DNA from: Nonomuraea guangzhouensis
GTDB lineage: Bacteria > Actinomycetota > Actinomycetes > Streptosporangiales > Streptosporangiaceae
Length of the DNA stretch: 64,000 nt
Reading direction: 5' to 3'
Assembly: GCF_019396345.1 (NCBI RefSeq)
Contig: NZ_JAHKRM010000005.1
Span: 212,630 to 276,629 of the forward strand
Shown: positions 15,791-24,409 of the stretch, one piece after another
Numbering within the stretch: position 1 is the first letter of the stretch
Layout: the number at the start of each line of letters is the position of its first letter
Program-made: the position numbers and the translations under genes
The notes under the pieces: model-generated
Told to the model about the DNA's origin: nothing
Database searches by the model: none
The model's input: only the letters and a program-made list of their open reading frames with translations

Positions 15791-16458
15791 GTGACGCTCA
15801 GCTTGTAACCGAACCCGCGGACCGTCTCGATCCGCTCGGCGCCGATCTTCTTGCGCAGGCGCTGTACGCACAGGTCGACCACGCGGCTGTCGCCGTCCCA
15901 GCCGTAGTCCCACACGGTGCGCAGCAGCGTCGCCCGTTCCAGCACGATGCCGGGGTGGGCGGCGAACTCCAGCAGCAGCCGCAGCTCGGTCGGGCTCAGC
16001 TCGACGCGTCGCCCGGCCCGCCGTACCTCCAGCGCGCCGGTGTCGACGCTCAGGTCGCCGAAGGTGAGCGCCGCGCTCGCCGCGGCCTGCCCGGCGAAGG
16101 TGGCCCGGCGCAGCAGCGAGCGGATCCTGGCCACCAGCACCGGCAGGTCGACCGGTTTGACCACGTAGTCGTCGGCGCCGCCCTCCAGCCCCGCGACGAT
16201 GTCCAGGCCGTCACCGCGGGCCGACATCATGAGGATCGGCACCTGACTGGTCTCCCTGATCCTGCGGCACACGCTGATGCCGTCGAGGCCCGGCAGCATC
16301 ACATCCAGCAGCAGCAGGTCGTGACCACCCGCCTGAGCGGCCTCCAGCCCGGCCAGCCCGTCAGCGGCGGTGGTCATCCGATAGCCGTAGCGTTCCAGAG
16401 CCAGGCCCACCGACGCGCGGATCACCGCGTCGTCCTCGACGAGCAGCAGGGATGTCAT
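15787..16458 (-). CDS. OmpR/PhoB-family response regulator
   Basis: This 223-residue regulator has a receiver domain at 1-115: VEDDAV acidic pair, phospho-acceptor Asp52 in LLLDVMLPGLDG, and VVKPVD with the conserved Lys. A winged-helix DNA-binding domain follows at about 125-222 (VELSPTELRLLLEFAAHPG, RVVDLCVQRLRKKIGAERIETVRGFGYKL). It is co-translated with the histidine kinase through a 4-bp overlap. It lies 15 bp after the permease gene in the same direction, so the operon may be autoregulated by this protein. Confidence 0.93.
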   Translation of the reverse strand: MTSLLLVEDDAVIRASVGLALERYGYRMTTAADGLAGLEAAQAGGHDLLLLDVMLPGLDGISVCRRIRETSQVPILMMSARGDGLDIVAGLEGGADDYVVKPVDLPVLVARIRSLLRRATFAGQAAASAALTFGDLSVDTGALEVRRAGRRVELSPTELRLLLEFAAHPGIVLERATLLRTVWDYGWDGDSRVVDLCVQRLRKKIGAERIETVRGFGYKLSVT

Positions 16459-16473
16459 GAAAGTGCACCATAC

Positions 16474-17649
16474 CTAGCGAAGTGCGGCGACCGGCTCCAT
16501 GCGAGCGGCCCTCAAAGCCGGGTACAGGCCCGCGAGCAGCCCGACGACGGCACCGGCGGCCGGCGCCATGACGGCCAGCCGTACATCCATGACCGGAGTC
16601 CATTGCTTGATGGCGCAGACCACGACGATCACCACGATCCCCCCGGAAGCGCCGATGACGCCGCCGGTCAGCCCGGTAAGGGTGGATTCCAGCAGGAACT
16701 GCGCGGCGATGTGGCGGCGGGCGGCGCCCAGGGCGCGGCGCAGGCCGATCTCGGCGACGCGCTCCATCACGGTCACCAGCGTGACGTTGGCGATGCCGAC
16801 CGCGCCGACCACCAGGGAGACCAGCCCGAGGATCAGGAACAGGGCATTGACGTCGCCTTGCACCGCGTCGCGTGCTCTGGTGGGGCTGGATGGCGAGCTG
16901 ACCTGGAGGAGGGCCTCGTTGCCTGGGCTGAGCGCGGCCGGCGCCTGCTTGGCGATCAGTTCGGCGGCGCCGAGGCCGGTGTTGACCAGGACCCGGGTCA
17001 CGGTGCCCAGGCCGTAGCGCTTGCCGACGGACGGGGGCAGCAAGACCGCGCTCGCGAGGCTCTTCTCGCGTCGCGGGTCGCCGAGCACGCCGATGACGGT
17101 GTACGCCTGGGTGCCGATGAAGACGGCCGGGGCCCGGGTCAGCCGGGTGATGCCCAGCAGCTTGGCCGCGTGCTGACCCAGCACGACGACCTGGTCCCCG
17201 CGGGCGATGTGCCCGGAGTCGAAGTAGCGGCCCTCGATCATCCTGCCTTTGACCGCGGCGGGCAGGCCGGGGCTGCTGGAGAGCACGGTCAGGGTCTGGG
17301 TGGTGATCCGGGTCGGGTCCACGAGGTCGTTGGAGCGGACGCTGAGGTTGGCGCTCTGTTCCGACTCGGCGAGCCCGGCGGCGGAGACCACCCCGCGCAG
17401 CCGGCTCACCCGGCTGACGTCGGCCCAGTCGACCAGGGGGAACGGGCGGTCCGGGACGTCGACCGTGATGGAGGTGGCGGTGAGCTCGTCGAAGCGGCCG
17501 ACGATCTGGTTGCCCGCCGTCGCGGCGACGCCCAGGGTGACCACGAGCGTGGAGATGCCCAGCACGGTGCCCAGCGTGGTCAGCGCCGAGCGCACCGGGC
17601 GGGCCAGCAAGCCCGCCACGGCCTCGTTCAGCAGGTCGCGAGGGTGCAC
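16474..17649 (-). CDS. MacB/FtsX-like ABC transporter permease
   Basis: This 391-residue permease has four membrane helices and a large extracytoplasmic MacB-type domain between helix 1 (TTLGTVLGISTLVVTLGVAAT) and the C-terminal trio. The conserved FtsX core near the end reads VGAVGIANVTLVTVMERVAEIGLRRALGA, followed by GLYPALRAARMEPVAALR at the C-terminus. It should form the mechanotransmission permease of a tripartite-like exporter with the following ATPase and the HlyD-like adaptor. GTG start; GAGGAG lies 5 nt upstream across the ATPase stop. Confidence 0.92.
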   Translation of the reverse strand: MHPRDLLNEAVAGLLARPVRSALTTLGTVLGISTLVVTLGVAATAGNQIVGRFDELTATSITVDVPDRPFPLVDWADVSRVSRLRGVVSAAGLAESEQSANLSVRSNDLVDPTRITTQTLTVLSSSPGLPAAVKGRMIEGRYFDSGHIARGDQVVVLGQHAAKLLGITRLTRAPAVFIGTQAYTVIGVLGDPRREKSLASAVLLPPSVGKRYGLGTVTRVLVNTGLGAAELIAKQAPAALSPGNEALLQVSSPSSPTRARDAVQGDVNALFLILGLVSLVVGAVGIANVTLVTVMERVAEIGLRRALGAARRHIAAQFLLESTLTGLTGGVIGASGGIVVIVVVCAIKQWTPVMDVRLAVMAPAAGAVVGLLAGLYPALRAARMEPVAALR

Positions 17650-17651
17650 GT

Positions 17652-18326
17652 CTACTCCTCGGTGAGGACGCCGTCGGTGATGCGCACCCGGCGCCCGGCC
17701 CGGTCACTCACGTCGCTCTCGTGCGTGATGACCACGATGGTCATCCCCTGGGCGCGCAGGTCGTCGAACAGGTCGAGCACGGCGTCGGTGTTCTTGCTGT
17801 CGAGGTTGCCGGTGGGTTCGTCGCACAGGAGCAGCGACGGGTCGCCCATGAGCGCGCGGGCGATGGCGGCGCGCTGCCGCTCACCGCCGGACAGCTTGCC
17901 GGGCAGGTAGCCCACCCGGTGCGACAGCCGTACCCGCTCCAGAGCCCGCAGCGCGCGTTCGCGGCGCCCCGCGCGCGGTGCCGCGCCGTAGACCTCGGCC
18001 AGCATGACGTTCTCCAGCACGCTGCGGTGCGGCAGCAGGTGGAAGGACTGGAAGACGAAGCCGATCCGGCTGCCCCGGATGGTGGTCCGTACGCTGTCCT
18101 TCAGGCCGACGGTCTCGATGCCGTCGAGCCGGTAGCTGCCGCTGGTCGGTCGGTCGAGCAGACCGAGCGTGTTGAGCAGGGTGGACTTCCCCGACCCCGA
18201 AGGCCCAACAATGGCCACGTAGTCCGATTTTTCGACTCTTAGGTTGATAGCGGAGAGCGCCCTGACGGGAGGGTCGGCGGGGAACTCCTTGGTCAGCTCG
18301 TCGAGCAGGATGACCGGCTCAGGCAC
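17652..18326 (-). CDS. MacB/LolD-type ABC transporter ATP-binding protein
   Basis: This 224-residue cytoplasmic ATPase has Walker A GPSGSGKST (about 41-49), Q-loop FVFQSFHLLPHRSVLENV, signature LSGGERQRAAIARAL, Walker B LLLCDEPTGNLD and H-loop VVITHESD. The short LNTLGLLDRPTSG segment after Walker A is typical of the LolD/MacB group. GTG start at 18326 overlaps the adaptor stop by 8 bp. It powers the adjacent MacB-like permease. Confidence 0.95.
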   Translation of the reverse strand: MPEPVILLDELTKEFPADPPVRALSAINLRVEKSDYVAIVGPSGSGKSTLLNTLGLLDRPTSGSYRLDGIETVGLKDSVRTTIRGSRIGFVFQSFHLLPHRSVLENVMLAEVYGAAPRAGRRERALRALERVRLSHRVGYLPGKLSGGERQRAAIARALMGDPSLLLCDEPTGNLDSKNTDAVLDLFDDLRAQGMTIVVITHESDVSDRAGRRVRITDGVLTEE

Positions 18327-20025
18327 TGTTGATCACCACCTGGTCGCCCGGCCTGAGGTCGCCGGTCACCTCAACGGCTCCGTCGGCGGACAGGCCGGTG
18401 CGTACCTCGACCTCCTTCGTCCGGTCGGGCGCGATCTCCACCTGCACCCGGGCCTTGCCGTCCACGGCGGTGACGACCGCCGCGGCGGGGACCACGAGCA
18501 CCTCCCGGCCGGTGGCGCCGATGGTCACCCGCACCGTGACGGGCGCGCCGGCCAGCTTCTTCAGGCCCTTCATCGAGCCAGGGGTGATCGTCACCGGCAC
18601 GGCGCCCTTCGCGTCGCGTCCGCCGAGAGAGGTCACCGTGCCGGTGACGGTCTTGCCGGCCTCGGTCTCGATGCTCGCGCTCAGACCCGCCTTCACCCGC
18701 TCGGCCTCGGCCACGTCCACCGAGCCCGAGACCACGAACGTGGAGCTGGTCACCGTGGCGATCGACTTGTCCACCAGCTCGCCCGCCTTGACGGCCGGCT
18801 TGTGCAGCCGGGCGGGCAGCTTGGGCAGGAAGACGACCTCCCCCGGCGGGACGGTCGTGCCGTAGGTCCGGGAGAACTCGGCCAGCAGCGCCCGCGCCCC
18901 GGCCACGTCACGCTCGGCGTCGGCCACCTTCAGCTTGACCGGCGAGAGCTGCCTGGCCTGCCTGAGCGCCTGCTCGGCGGTGACGGCGGCCTCGCGCGCC
19001 ACCCGGACGTTCTTCCCCAGCTCGGTCAGCCGCTTCGCCCGCGTGGTCCGGGTTTCTTCCTGTACGCGATCCAGCGCGGTCCTTGCCGCGTCCAGGTCCG
19101 CTCTGGCGTTGGCGACCCGAAGTTCCAGCAGGCGAGTGTCGGCCGGCGGCCCAGCCGTGGGAGCTGCGGTGGGGCTGGGGCTGGACGCGGGAGTGGGTGT
19201 CGCGGTGGCCTGGGCGAGTTCCTGCTGGGCCGCCAGCAGTTTCTCCTCAGCCGCCCGTACGGCGCTCTCGGCGGCCTCGACCTTGGCCTCGTCCTCGGTG
19301 GTGCGCTCCTGTGCCCGCGCGCCCTTCAGCGCCTGCTCGGCCTCCTTCAGATCCTGCCGGGCATTGGCGAGCTTGACCTTCAACGGGAGCACATCCTTGC
19401 CCTGCTCAAGGGCTTGGCGCTCGGTCGCGAGCACTTCCTGCGCGGTCCGTACGGCCCGGCCCAGCTCGTCGCGCTGCTGCCGCTGCTCCAAGGTGGGCCG
19501 CTGCGCCTCGTAGCCCCGCTTGGCGTAGAACCGCGACACCGCGGCACTGGTCGCCCGGTCGAACACGCCGGTCACGGGCGCGCGGTAGCCGAGCCTGCGC
19601 AGCGCCTTCTGCAACTGCCGGACATCGGCCCCCTTGGCGCCGGGGACGATGCCGCGATGCATCGGCACCGTGCCGGCGAAGACGAACACCGGGCGCCCGT
19701 TCACCTCCATCAGCACCGCGCCCTCCGCGAGGGTGCCCCGCCGGGGAGCGCGGGTGGCGCGCTGAGCGGTCTCGCTGCCGCCCACCACCCCGGCCAGCGA
19801 CACCGGGTACGGCGAGCCGTACTCCAGCGTGCCGCTGACCACCACGGTGGCGACCAGCTCGCGCCGCTCGACGGCGGCCGTGACCAGCGATGGTTTGGGC
19901 GGTTTGCGGGCCGCCGCCTCGTCCGCCGGGGAACGCAGCAGACTGCCCACTCCCCAGCCGGTCCCCGCGACCACCAGGACCACGGCCAGCACGATCAGCA
20001 GCTTGCCACGAGGAGCACGCATCAC
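18319..20025 (-). CDS. Membrane-fusion (HlyD-like) adaptor with peptidoglycan-binding domain
   Basis: This is a protein of about 568 residues with one N-terminal membrane anchor (LLIVLAVVLVVAGTGWGVG) and the rest outside. A beta-barrel/lipoyl-like part follows (about 50-130). PGRP-type peptidoglycan-binding repeats lie at about 130-170 (GADVRQLQKALRRLGY, VFDRATSAAVSRFYAKRGY). Long Ala/Glu/Arg coiled-coil hairpins span 180-390, interrupted by a Pro/Thr/Ser linker. Beta-barrel domains end in VLVVPAAAVVTAVDGKARV and RPGDQVVINS. This is the actinobacterial counterpart of MacA, probably tethering the pump to the wall. The start may be GTG 20025 or ATG 20022; both overlap the preceding stop. Confidence 0.88.
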   Translation of the reverse strand: MMRAPRGKLLIVLAVVLVVAGTGWGVGSLLRSPADEAAARKPPKPSLVTAAVERRELVATVVVSGTLEYGSPYPVSLAGVVGGSETAQRATRAPRRGTLAEGAVLMEVNGRPVFVFAGTVPMHRGIVPGAKGADVRQLQKALRRLGYRAPVTGVFDRATSAAVSRFYAKRGYEAQRPTLEQRQQRDELGRAVRTAQEVLATERQALEQGKDVLPLKVKLANARQDLKEAEQALKGARAQERTTEDEAKVEAAESAVRAAEEKLLAAQQELAQATATPTPASSPSPTAAPTAGPPADTRLLELRVANARADLDAARTALDRVQEETRTTRAKRLTELGKNVRVAREAAVTAEQALRQARQLSPVKLKVADAERDVAGARALLAEFSRTYGTTVPPGEVVFLPKLPARLHKPAVKAGELVDKSIATVTSSTFVVSGSVDVAEAERVKAGLSASIETEAGKTVTGTVTSLGGRDAKGAVPVTITPGSMKGLKKLAGAPVTVRVTIGATGREVLVVPAAAVVTAVDGKARVQVEIAPDRTKEVEVRTGLSADGAVEVTGDLRPGDQVVINSA

Positions 20026-20807
20026 CGCTCTTGGAACCCGTACTTCACCCTGGCCTCATTGGTGAGCCGCCTCTGCAGGGGGATGAAGGCGGCGTAGAAG
20101 TCCTTGCCGCACTCCAGGTCGACCAGCGCCGACTTGATCTCCCTGGCAAGATACGGCCTGGCCACATCCGCCGTGACGGTGCCCGACTTGCCGAGCCGCT
20201 CGGACTGCTCGCTCCACAGCGTCACGCCGCGGGCGTCCAGCGCGACCGGCTTCTCGGAGGTCACCCGCTCGCCTTTGGACTTCAGGCACTCGGCGAACGG
20301 CGCGGCGAGCTCCAGGAGCCCGGGGTCGCCGTCGAGGGTCTTGTCGATGTTCTCGATCTCGGTGCTCATCTGGTCCTGGTAGTCGGCGACCGAGGTGACT
20401 TTCAGGCCGTTCACCTGCCGGAGGGCGGTGACCCGGCACTCGTTCAGCGTCTTGAGGTAGGCGTCCCGCTTGGCGCCGGACAGGCTGTCGATCGTCGCCT
20501 GGTTGGGGTCGGGCGCCTGTGTCTCCGGCGGCTTCGGATAGACGACGGCGGAGAAGACGCCGAAGCCGTTCTTGGCGCGGTCCGCTTTCATCGCGGCGTA
20601 GTCGGCGGGGTTCGCGTCGGACTTCTTGGGGAGGCTGACCGAGGGGGTGTAGGAGAAACCCTTCTGCTTCATGCAGGTGGCGATGACGGTCTCCCGTTCG
20701 CGAGCTTTGTCCACTGTGGCACCGTCATCACCGGCCGCGGGGGTCGGGGCTCCTCCGCAGCCGGTCAGCACCGCCAGGCCGAGCAGACCGCACATCAACA
20801 CACGCAT
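20022..20807 (-). CDS. Lipoprotein of the ABC exporter operon
   Basis: This 261-residue exported protein has a type II signal peptide, MRVLMCGLLGLAVLTGCGG, with Cys17 as the lipidation site. The mature part is mostly helical and charged. It contains a few Cys (IATCMKQKGF, LNECRV, FAECLKS, LECGKD) that could form disulfides; the CMxxxG(F/Y) pattern near the N-terminus is common in actinobacterial surface lipoproteins of unknown function. It is first in a six-gene operon with the adaptor (4-bp overlap), ATPase, permease and two-component pair. An accessory or ligand-presenting role is inferred from this position. Confidence 0.8.
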   Translation of the reverse strand: MRVLMCGLLGLAVLTGCGGAPTPAAGDDGATVDKARERETVIATCMKQKGFSYTPSVSLPKKSDANPADYAAMKADRAKNGFGVFSAVVYPKPPETQAPDPNQATIDSLSGAKRDAYLKTLNECRVTALRQVNGLKVTSVADYQDQMSTEIENIDKTLDGDPGLLELAAPFAECLKSKGERVTSEKPVALDARGVTLWSEQSERLGKSGTVTADVARPYLAREIKSALVDLECGKDFYAAFIPLQRRLTNEARVKYGFQER

Positions 20808-20888
20808 CGAAGACTCCTTCTCGGTGGGATCACGCCACTCTGGAGCCCTTCTCCTGCCGTTCGGTATTCGCCGGGTATCGCCGGGCGC

Positions 20889-22082
20889 TCAACCGTGTAT
20901 CCGCTGGGTATCAACGGCCGCCTCGCGGTCGTCCCGCAACCCGGGTGCCAGGGTCAGGGTGACCGCGACCGAGGCCGCCGCCATCACCGCTATCGCCGTC
21001 GCGGGCGAGGTCAGCTGCGCGGCGGTACCCGCGAGCGCGGCGCCCACCCCCTGCATGGTCAGCATCCCCGAGGAGTGCAAGCCCAGGGCGTGGCCGCTCA
21101 GCTCGTCCGGCGTCAGCGACATCAGGCGCTCCTGGAGGACCAGGCTCGCCGAATACCCGACCGAGGCGAGCGCGACGGCCGCCACCACGACGGGCAGCGG
21201 CGGGTGCAGTACGAAGATCACGTACGGCGTGGCGAGCAGCAGGCACAGCGGCACCCTGAGCCGGACCCGCCACGTCGGCGGCACGAACCGGCCGGTCACG
21301 ACGTCACCGGCCAGCATCCCGAGCGCCGCACAGGCGAAGAGCAGCCCCGCCTGCCCCGGCGCGTACGGCACGAAAAGCGACTCACAACCGACGATCAACC
21401 CGTTGGGCACCCAAAGAGCGAGGTAGACGTACCGGCGGGGTCTGGCCGACCACAGCCGGGCGTTGTCCCGCCAGGTCTCGGCGACCGACGGCCGCCCGGC
21501 GGCCCGCGGCGCCCGGCGACTGAGGCCGAAGCGGGTGACGGCCGCGGCGGCGAGGTACAGGGCCGCCCCGGTCAGGAGCGCGCCGCGCGGCGACAGGACG
21601 GCGATGAGCACGCCGCCGGTCGCGAACCCGCAGATCTGCATGAAGCCGTCGGACATGTTGAACATCGAGCGGCCGAGCAGGTATCCATCCCGCGTGAGGA
21701 TCTCGTTGAGCAGCCCGTAACGCACTCCCCCGCCCAGCGACGTGATCAACCCCTGCCCCAGCAGTACGGCGAAGACGGCCCACACCGGCAACCCCGGAAC
21801 CGCCTGCGCGGCGGTGGCCAGGGCGAAGACCAGCATCAGCCCCGTCAACGCGGCACGCGGCGGTAACCGGTCGGCCGCCGACAGCAGCGTGGCCGCCCCG
21901 ATCACCTGCACGAGGGCGGGACCGAACATGGCCAGCGCGGACAGCAGCGGCGACCCGGTCGCCGAGTAGACCAACGTGCCCAGGGCCAGCCCGCTCACCG
22001 TGTGGCCGGCCACCTGCCCGGCGGAGGCCAGAAAGAGCGGAGTGAACTCCGGCGTCCGGAAGAGTTCTCGATAGGTACGCAT
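20889..22082 (-). CDS. MFS transporter (12-helix exporter)
   Basis: This 397-residue membrane protein starts MRTYRELFRTPEFTPLFLASAG, the usual lead-in of actinobacterial MFS efflux proteins. Hydrophobic helices run throughout, with a motif-C-like GLITSLGGGVRYGLLNEIL and a second half beginning after the cytoplasmic loop near residue 195. The start is set at ATG 22082; the open frame running another 1.3 kb upstream only mirrors the opposite-strand regulator. No ribosome site precedes the ATG. It is divergent, across 60 bp, from a winged-helix regulator that very likely controls it. Substrate unknown. Confidence 0.88.
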   Translation of the reverse strand: MRTYRELFRTPEFTPLFLASAGQVAGHTVSGLALGTLVYSATGSPLLSALAMFGPALVQVIGAATLLSAADRLPPRAALTGLMLVFALATAAQAVPGLPVWAVFAVLLGQGLITSLGGGVRYGLLNEILTRDGYLLGRSMFNMSDGFMQICGFATGGVLIAVLSPRGALLTGAALYLAAAAVTRFGLSRRAPRAAGRPSVAETWRDNARLWSARPRRYVYLALWVPNGLIVGCESLFVPYAPGQAGLLFACAALGMLAGDVVTGRFVPPTWRVRLRVPLCLLLATPYVIFVLHPPLPVVVAAVALASVGYSASLVLQERLMSLTPDELSGHALGLHSSGMLTMQGVGAALAGTAAQLTSPATAIAVMAAASVAVTLTLAPGLRDDREAAVDTQRIHG

Positions 22083-22121
22083 GGCGGAAAGTGTCAGTGG
22101 CCGTGCCACCAGGGCGTTAAT

Positions 22122-22141
22122 GTTTCGCGGGGAGGCGAAAC
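22122..22141. promoter_or_regulatory. Inverted repeat enclosing the regulator's ribosome site
   Basis: GTTTCGC (22122-22128) and GCGAAAC (22135-22141) are perfect 7-bp arms around GGGGAG, which is the core of the ribosome-binding site for the ATG at 22143. It may be an autoregulatory operator of the divergent pair, or an RNA hairpin that shows the ribosome site in its loop. Confidence 0.7.
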
Positions 22142-22142
22142 C

Positions 22143-23114
22143 ATGGGCTGGTGGCAGGTCAACGCGGACACGCTCGCGGACAGCCGGTTCGTCGTCTCGC
22201 CCTTGGCCGAGGCCACGGCGAGCCTGAAGACCCTCGAACGAGGCACGGCCGCGCATCCGGGCGAGCGCGCGTGGCTCGACGCGCACCTGCCCGCCTACCG
22301 CGAACGGCAGGCCCGCGACCCGATCACCGCGCTGCTCATCCGGGCCGCCCTGGGCCGCACCTGGAACGCCGACTTCCTCACCCCCACCCCCTTCGACGAG
22401 ACCGAACCGGCCTTCGAGCGGGAGCTGGTGCGCATCCGCGAGACCCCGCCCGAGGCCGCCCGCGCCGACCTGACCGTGTCGCTCGGCGGTCCGCTCCCCG
22501 CCCGGCTGCACCGCGACGACCTGCCCGAACGCACCGCCGACCTGCTGGAATGGGTGTGGAAGCAGACGGTGCTCCCCCACTGGCCGCGCCGCCGCCGGAT
22601 CATCGAGGCCGACGTCATCGCCCGCACCGCGCGGCTGAGCCAGGGCGGCTGGGCGGCGACCCTCGACGACATGCGCCCCGGAATGCGGTGGCTCGGCGAG
22701 AGCCGGCTGCAGATCAACACGCACGGCTACCCGCCGCGCGAGCTCTCCGGGGCGCGGCTGATGTTCGTCCCCGTCACACCGAGCCAGACGTGGGTCTCGT
22801 GGGACGCGGCGCACCGGCACGCCGTGGTCTATCCGTGCTCCGGCGCGCTCGCCGACGCCGGCCGCGCGCCGGTGCCCGAGGCGCTGGGCAGGCTGCTCGG
22901 GCCCGCGCGAGCGAACGTCCTCATGCTGCTCGACACCCCGAAAAGCACGACGCAGCTCGTGGCGCTGACCGGCCAGGGCCTGGGCTCCGTAGGCCGCCAC
23001 CTGAAGGTCCTGCTCGACTCCCGGCTGATCCACCGCCGACGGGCCGGGCGGTCGGTGTTCTATGACCGTACGGAAGCCGGGCAGGTCCTGGTGGACGCCC
23101 AGAGGCTCAGCTGA
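22143..23114 (+). CDS. ArsR-like winged-helix regulator (DUF5937 type)
   Basis: This 323-residue soluble regulator begins MGWWQVNADTLADSRFVVSPLAE, the N-terminal sequence of the DUF5937 family. An all-helical middle is followed by a C-terminal winged helix at about 250-320 (LLGPARANVLMLLDTPKSTTQLVALTG in two parts, then LGSVGRHLKVLLDSRLIHRRRAGRSVFYDRTE), like ArsR. GGGAGG lies 7 nt before the ATG. The gene is divergent from the MFS exporter, with a perfect inverted repeat over its own ribosome site, so it probably represses both. It overlaps the convergent aminotransferase stop by 8 bp. Confidence 0.85.
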   Translation: MGWWQVNADTLADSRFVVSPLAEATASLKTLERGTAAHPGERAWLDAHLPAYRERQARDPITALLIRAALGRTWNADFLTPTPFDETEPAFERELVRIRETPPEAARADLTVSLGGPLPARLHRDDLPERTADLLEWVWKQTVLPHWPRRRRIIEADVIARTARLSQGGWAATLDDMRPGMRWLGESRLQINTHGYPPRELSGARLMFVPVTPSQTWVSWDAAHRHAVVYPCSGALADAGRAPVPEALGRLLGPARANVLMLLDTPKSTTQLVALTGQGLGSVGRHLKVLLDSRLIHRRRAGRSVFYDRTEAGQVLVDAQRLS

Positions 23115-24282
23115 GGGCGGCCACGAACCGCCCGAGCCGGGTGAGCCCCTCGCGAAGCTCTTCCGTTGACGCCGCGTACGAGAGCCGGACGTGCGTATCG
23201 GCGGTGTGGGTGCCGAAGTCCCTTCCCGGGGTGAGGGAGACGTGTGCCTCGTGCAGCGCTCGCTCGCAGAACTGCCAGGAGGTGAGCCCGCTCTGCCCGA
23301 CGTCGAAGTACACGTAGAAGGCGCCGTCGGGCGGGACGGGGACCGGCAGTCCGATCCGGGCCAGGCCTTCCAGGACGAGCGCGCGGCGTTCGGCCAGCTC
23401 GACGCGGCGTGCCTCACAGACCGCGAGGGACTCGGCGGTGAAGCAGGCCAGCGCGGCGTGCTGGGCGGGGGCGGATGCGCACAGGAAGTAGTTCTGGGCC
23501 AGGCGCTCCATCGCCGGCACCAGGATCTCCGGGACGACGCACCAGCCGAGTCTCCAGCCGGTCATGCCGAAGTACTTGGAGAAGCTGTTGATGACGATGG
23601 CGTCGGGATCGAACGACAGCACGCTCCGCGGTGGGCGCCCGTGCTCGTCGTGGTCGCTCAGGTTGAGGTAGATCTCATCGACCATGCGCCAGGCGTCCCG
23701 TTCGCGGGCGAGTTCGCAGATCGCCGCCAGTTCGCCGGCCGGAACCGAGGTGCCCGTCGGGTTCGACGGGGTGGCGATCATGACGCCCCGGGTGCGGTCC
23801 GTCCAGCTCGACTTCACCGACGCCGCGTCCAGTTGGAAGCGGGTCGCGGCGGTGGCGGGGACGAGCGTGACCTGGGCGCCGAAGCTTTCGACGATCTGCC
23901 GGTTGCAGGGATACGACGGGTCACTGATGATCACCTCGTCGCCCGGGTCGACCAGTGCCGCGGTGGCCAGCACCAAGGCGGCCGAGGCTCCCGCGGTCAC
24001 GACGACCCGGGCAGGGTCGACGTCGACACCGTGCTCGTTCCGGTAGAACCGCGCGATCGCCTGCCGCAACTCGGGCAGCCCCAATGCCGCCGTGTAGGGC
24101 ATCGGCCTTCCGTCCATGGCCTCGCGCAGCGCGTTCAGGACGGCCGGGGGCGCGCCGAAGTCCGGTTCACCGATGCTGAGCTTGACGACGTGGTGCCCTT
24201 GGGACTCCAGCGTCGCGGCGTGCTTGCCGAACTCCATGGCGTAGAACGGGGCGACGGCGAGCGCGCGTTGTGAAATCCTCAC
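23107..24282 (-). CDS. PLP-dependent aminotransferase, class I/II (fold type I)
   Basis: This 391-residue enzyme has the PLP-binding Lys236 in INSFSKYFGMTGWRLGW, NPTG at 174-177, and the cofactor-ring Asp202 in VDEIYLNL. The N-terminal KLSIGEPDFGAP segment and the C-terminal Arg in HVRLSYA bind the substrate carboxylate. Sequence style is that of aspartate/aromatic-like aminotransferases; specificity cannot be read. It is the last of three leftward genes of the catabolic island, 127 bp after the first racemase gene, so it may belong to the same pathway or be independently expressed. Confidence 0.88.
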   Translation of the reverse strand: MRISQRALAVAPFYAMEFGKHAATLESQGHHVVKLSIGEPDFGAPPAVLNALREAMDGRPMPYTAALGLPELRQAIARFYRNEHGVDVDPARVVVTAGASAALVLATAALVDPGDEVIISDPSYPCNRQIVESFGAQVTLVPATAATRFQLDAASVKSSWTDRTRGVMIATPSNPTGTSVPAGELAAICELARERDAWRMVDEIYLNLSDHDEHGRPPRSVLSFDPDAIVINSFSKYFGMTGWRLGWCVVPEILVPAMERLAQNYFLCASAPAQHAALACFTAESLAVCEARRVELAERRALVLEGLARIGLPVPVPPDGAFYVYFDVGQSGLTSWQFCERALHEAHVSLTPGRDFGTHTADTHVRLSYAASTEELREGLTRLGRFVAALS

Positions 24283-24409
24283 GCCACGACCCTCGGCTCG
24301 ATCGCTCGCGCGTGGTTCACGTCGTCGTGCATGGCTCTCCTAGAAACGGACATTACTCCCAGAGGGTGAGACTAACGTGTTATGCACACCGCTCCCCTCC
24401 AGCGCGTGA

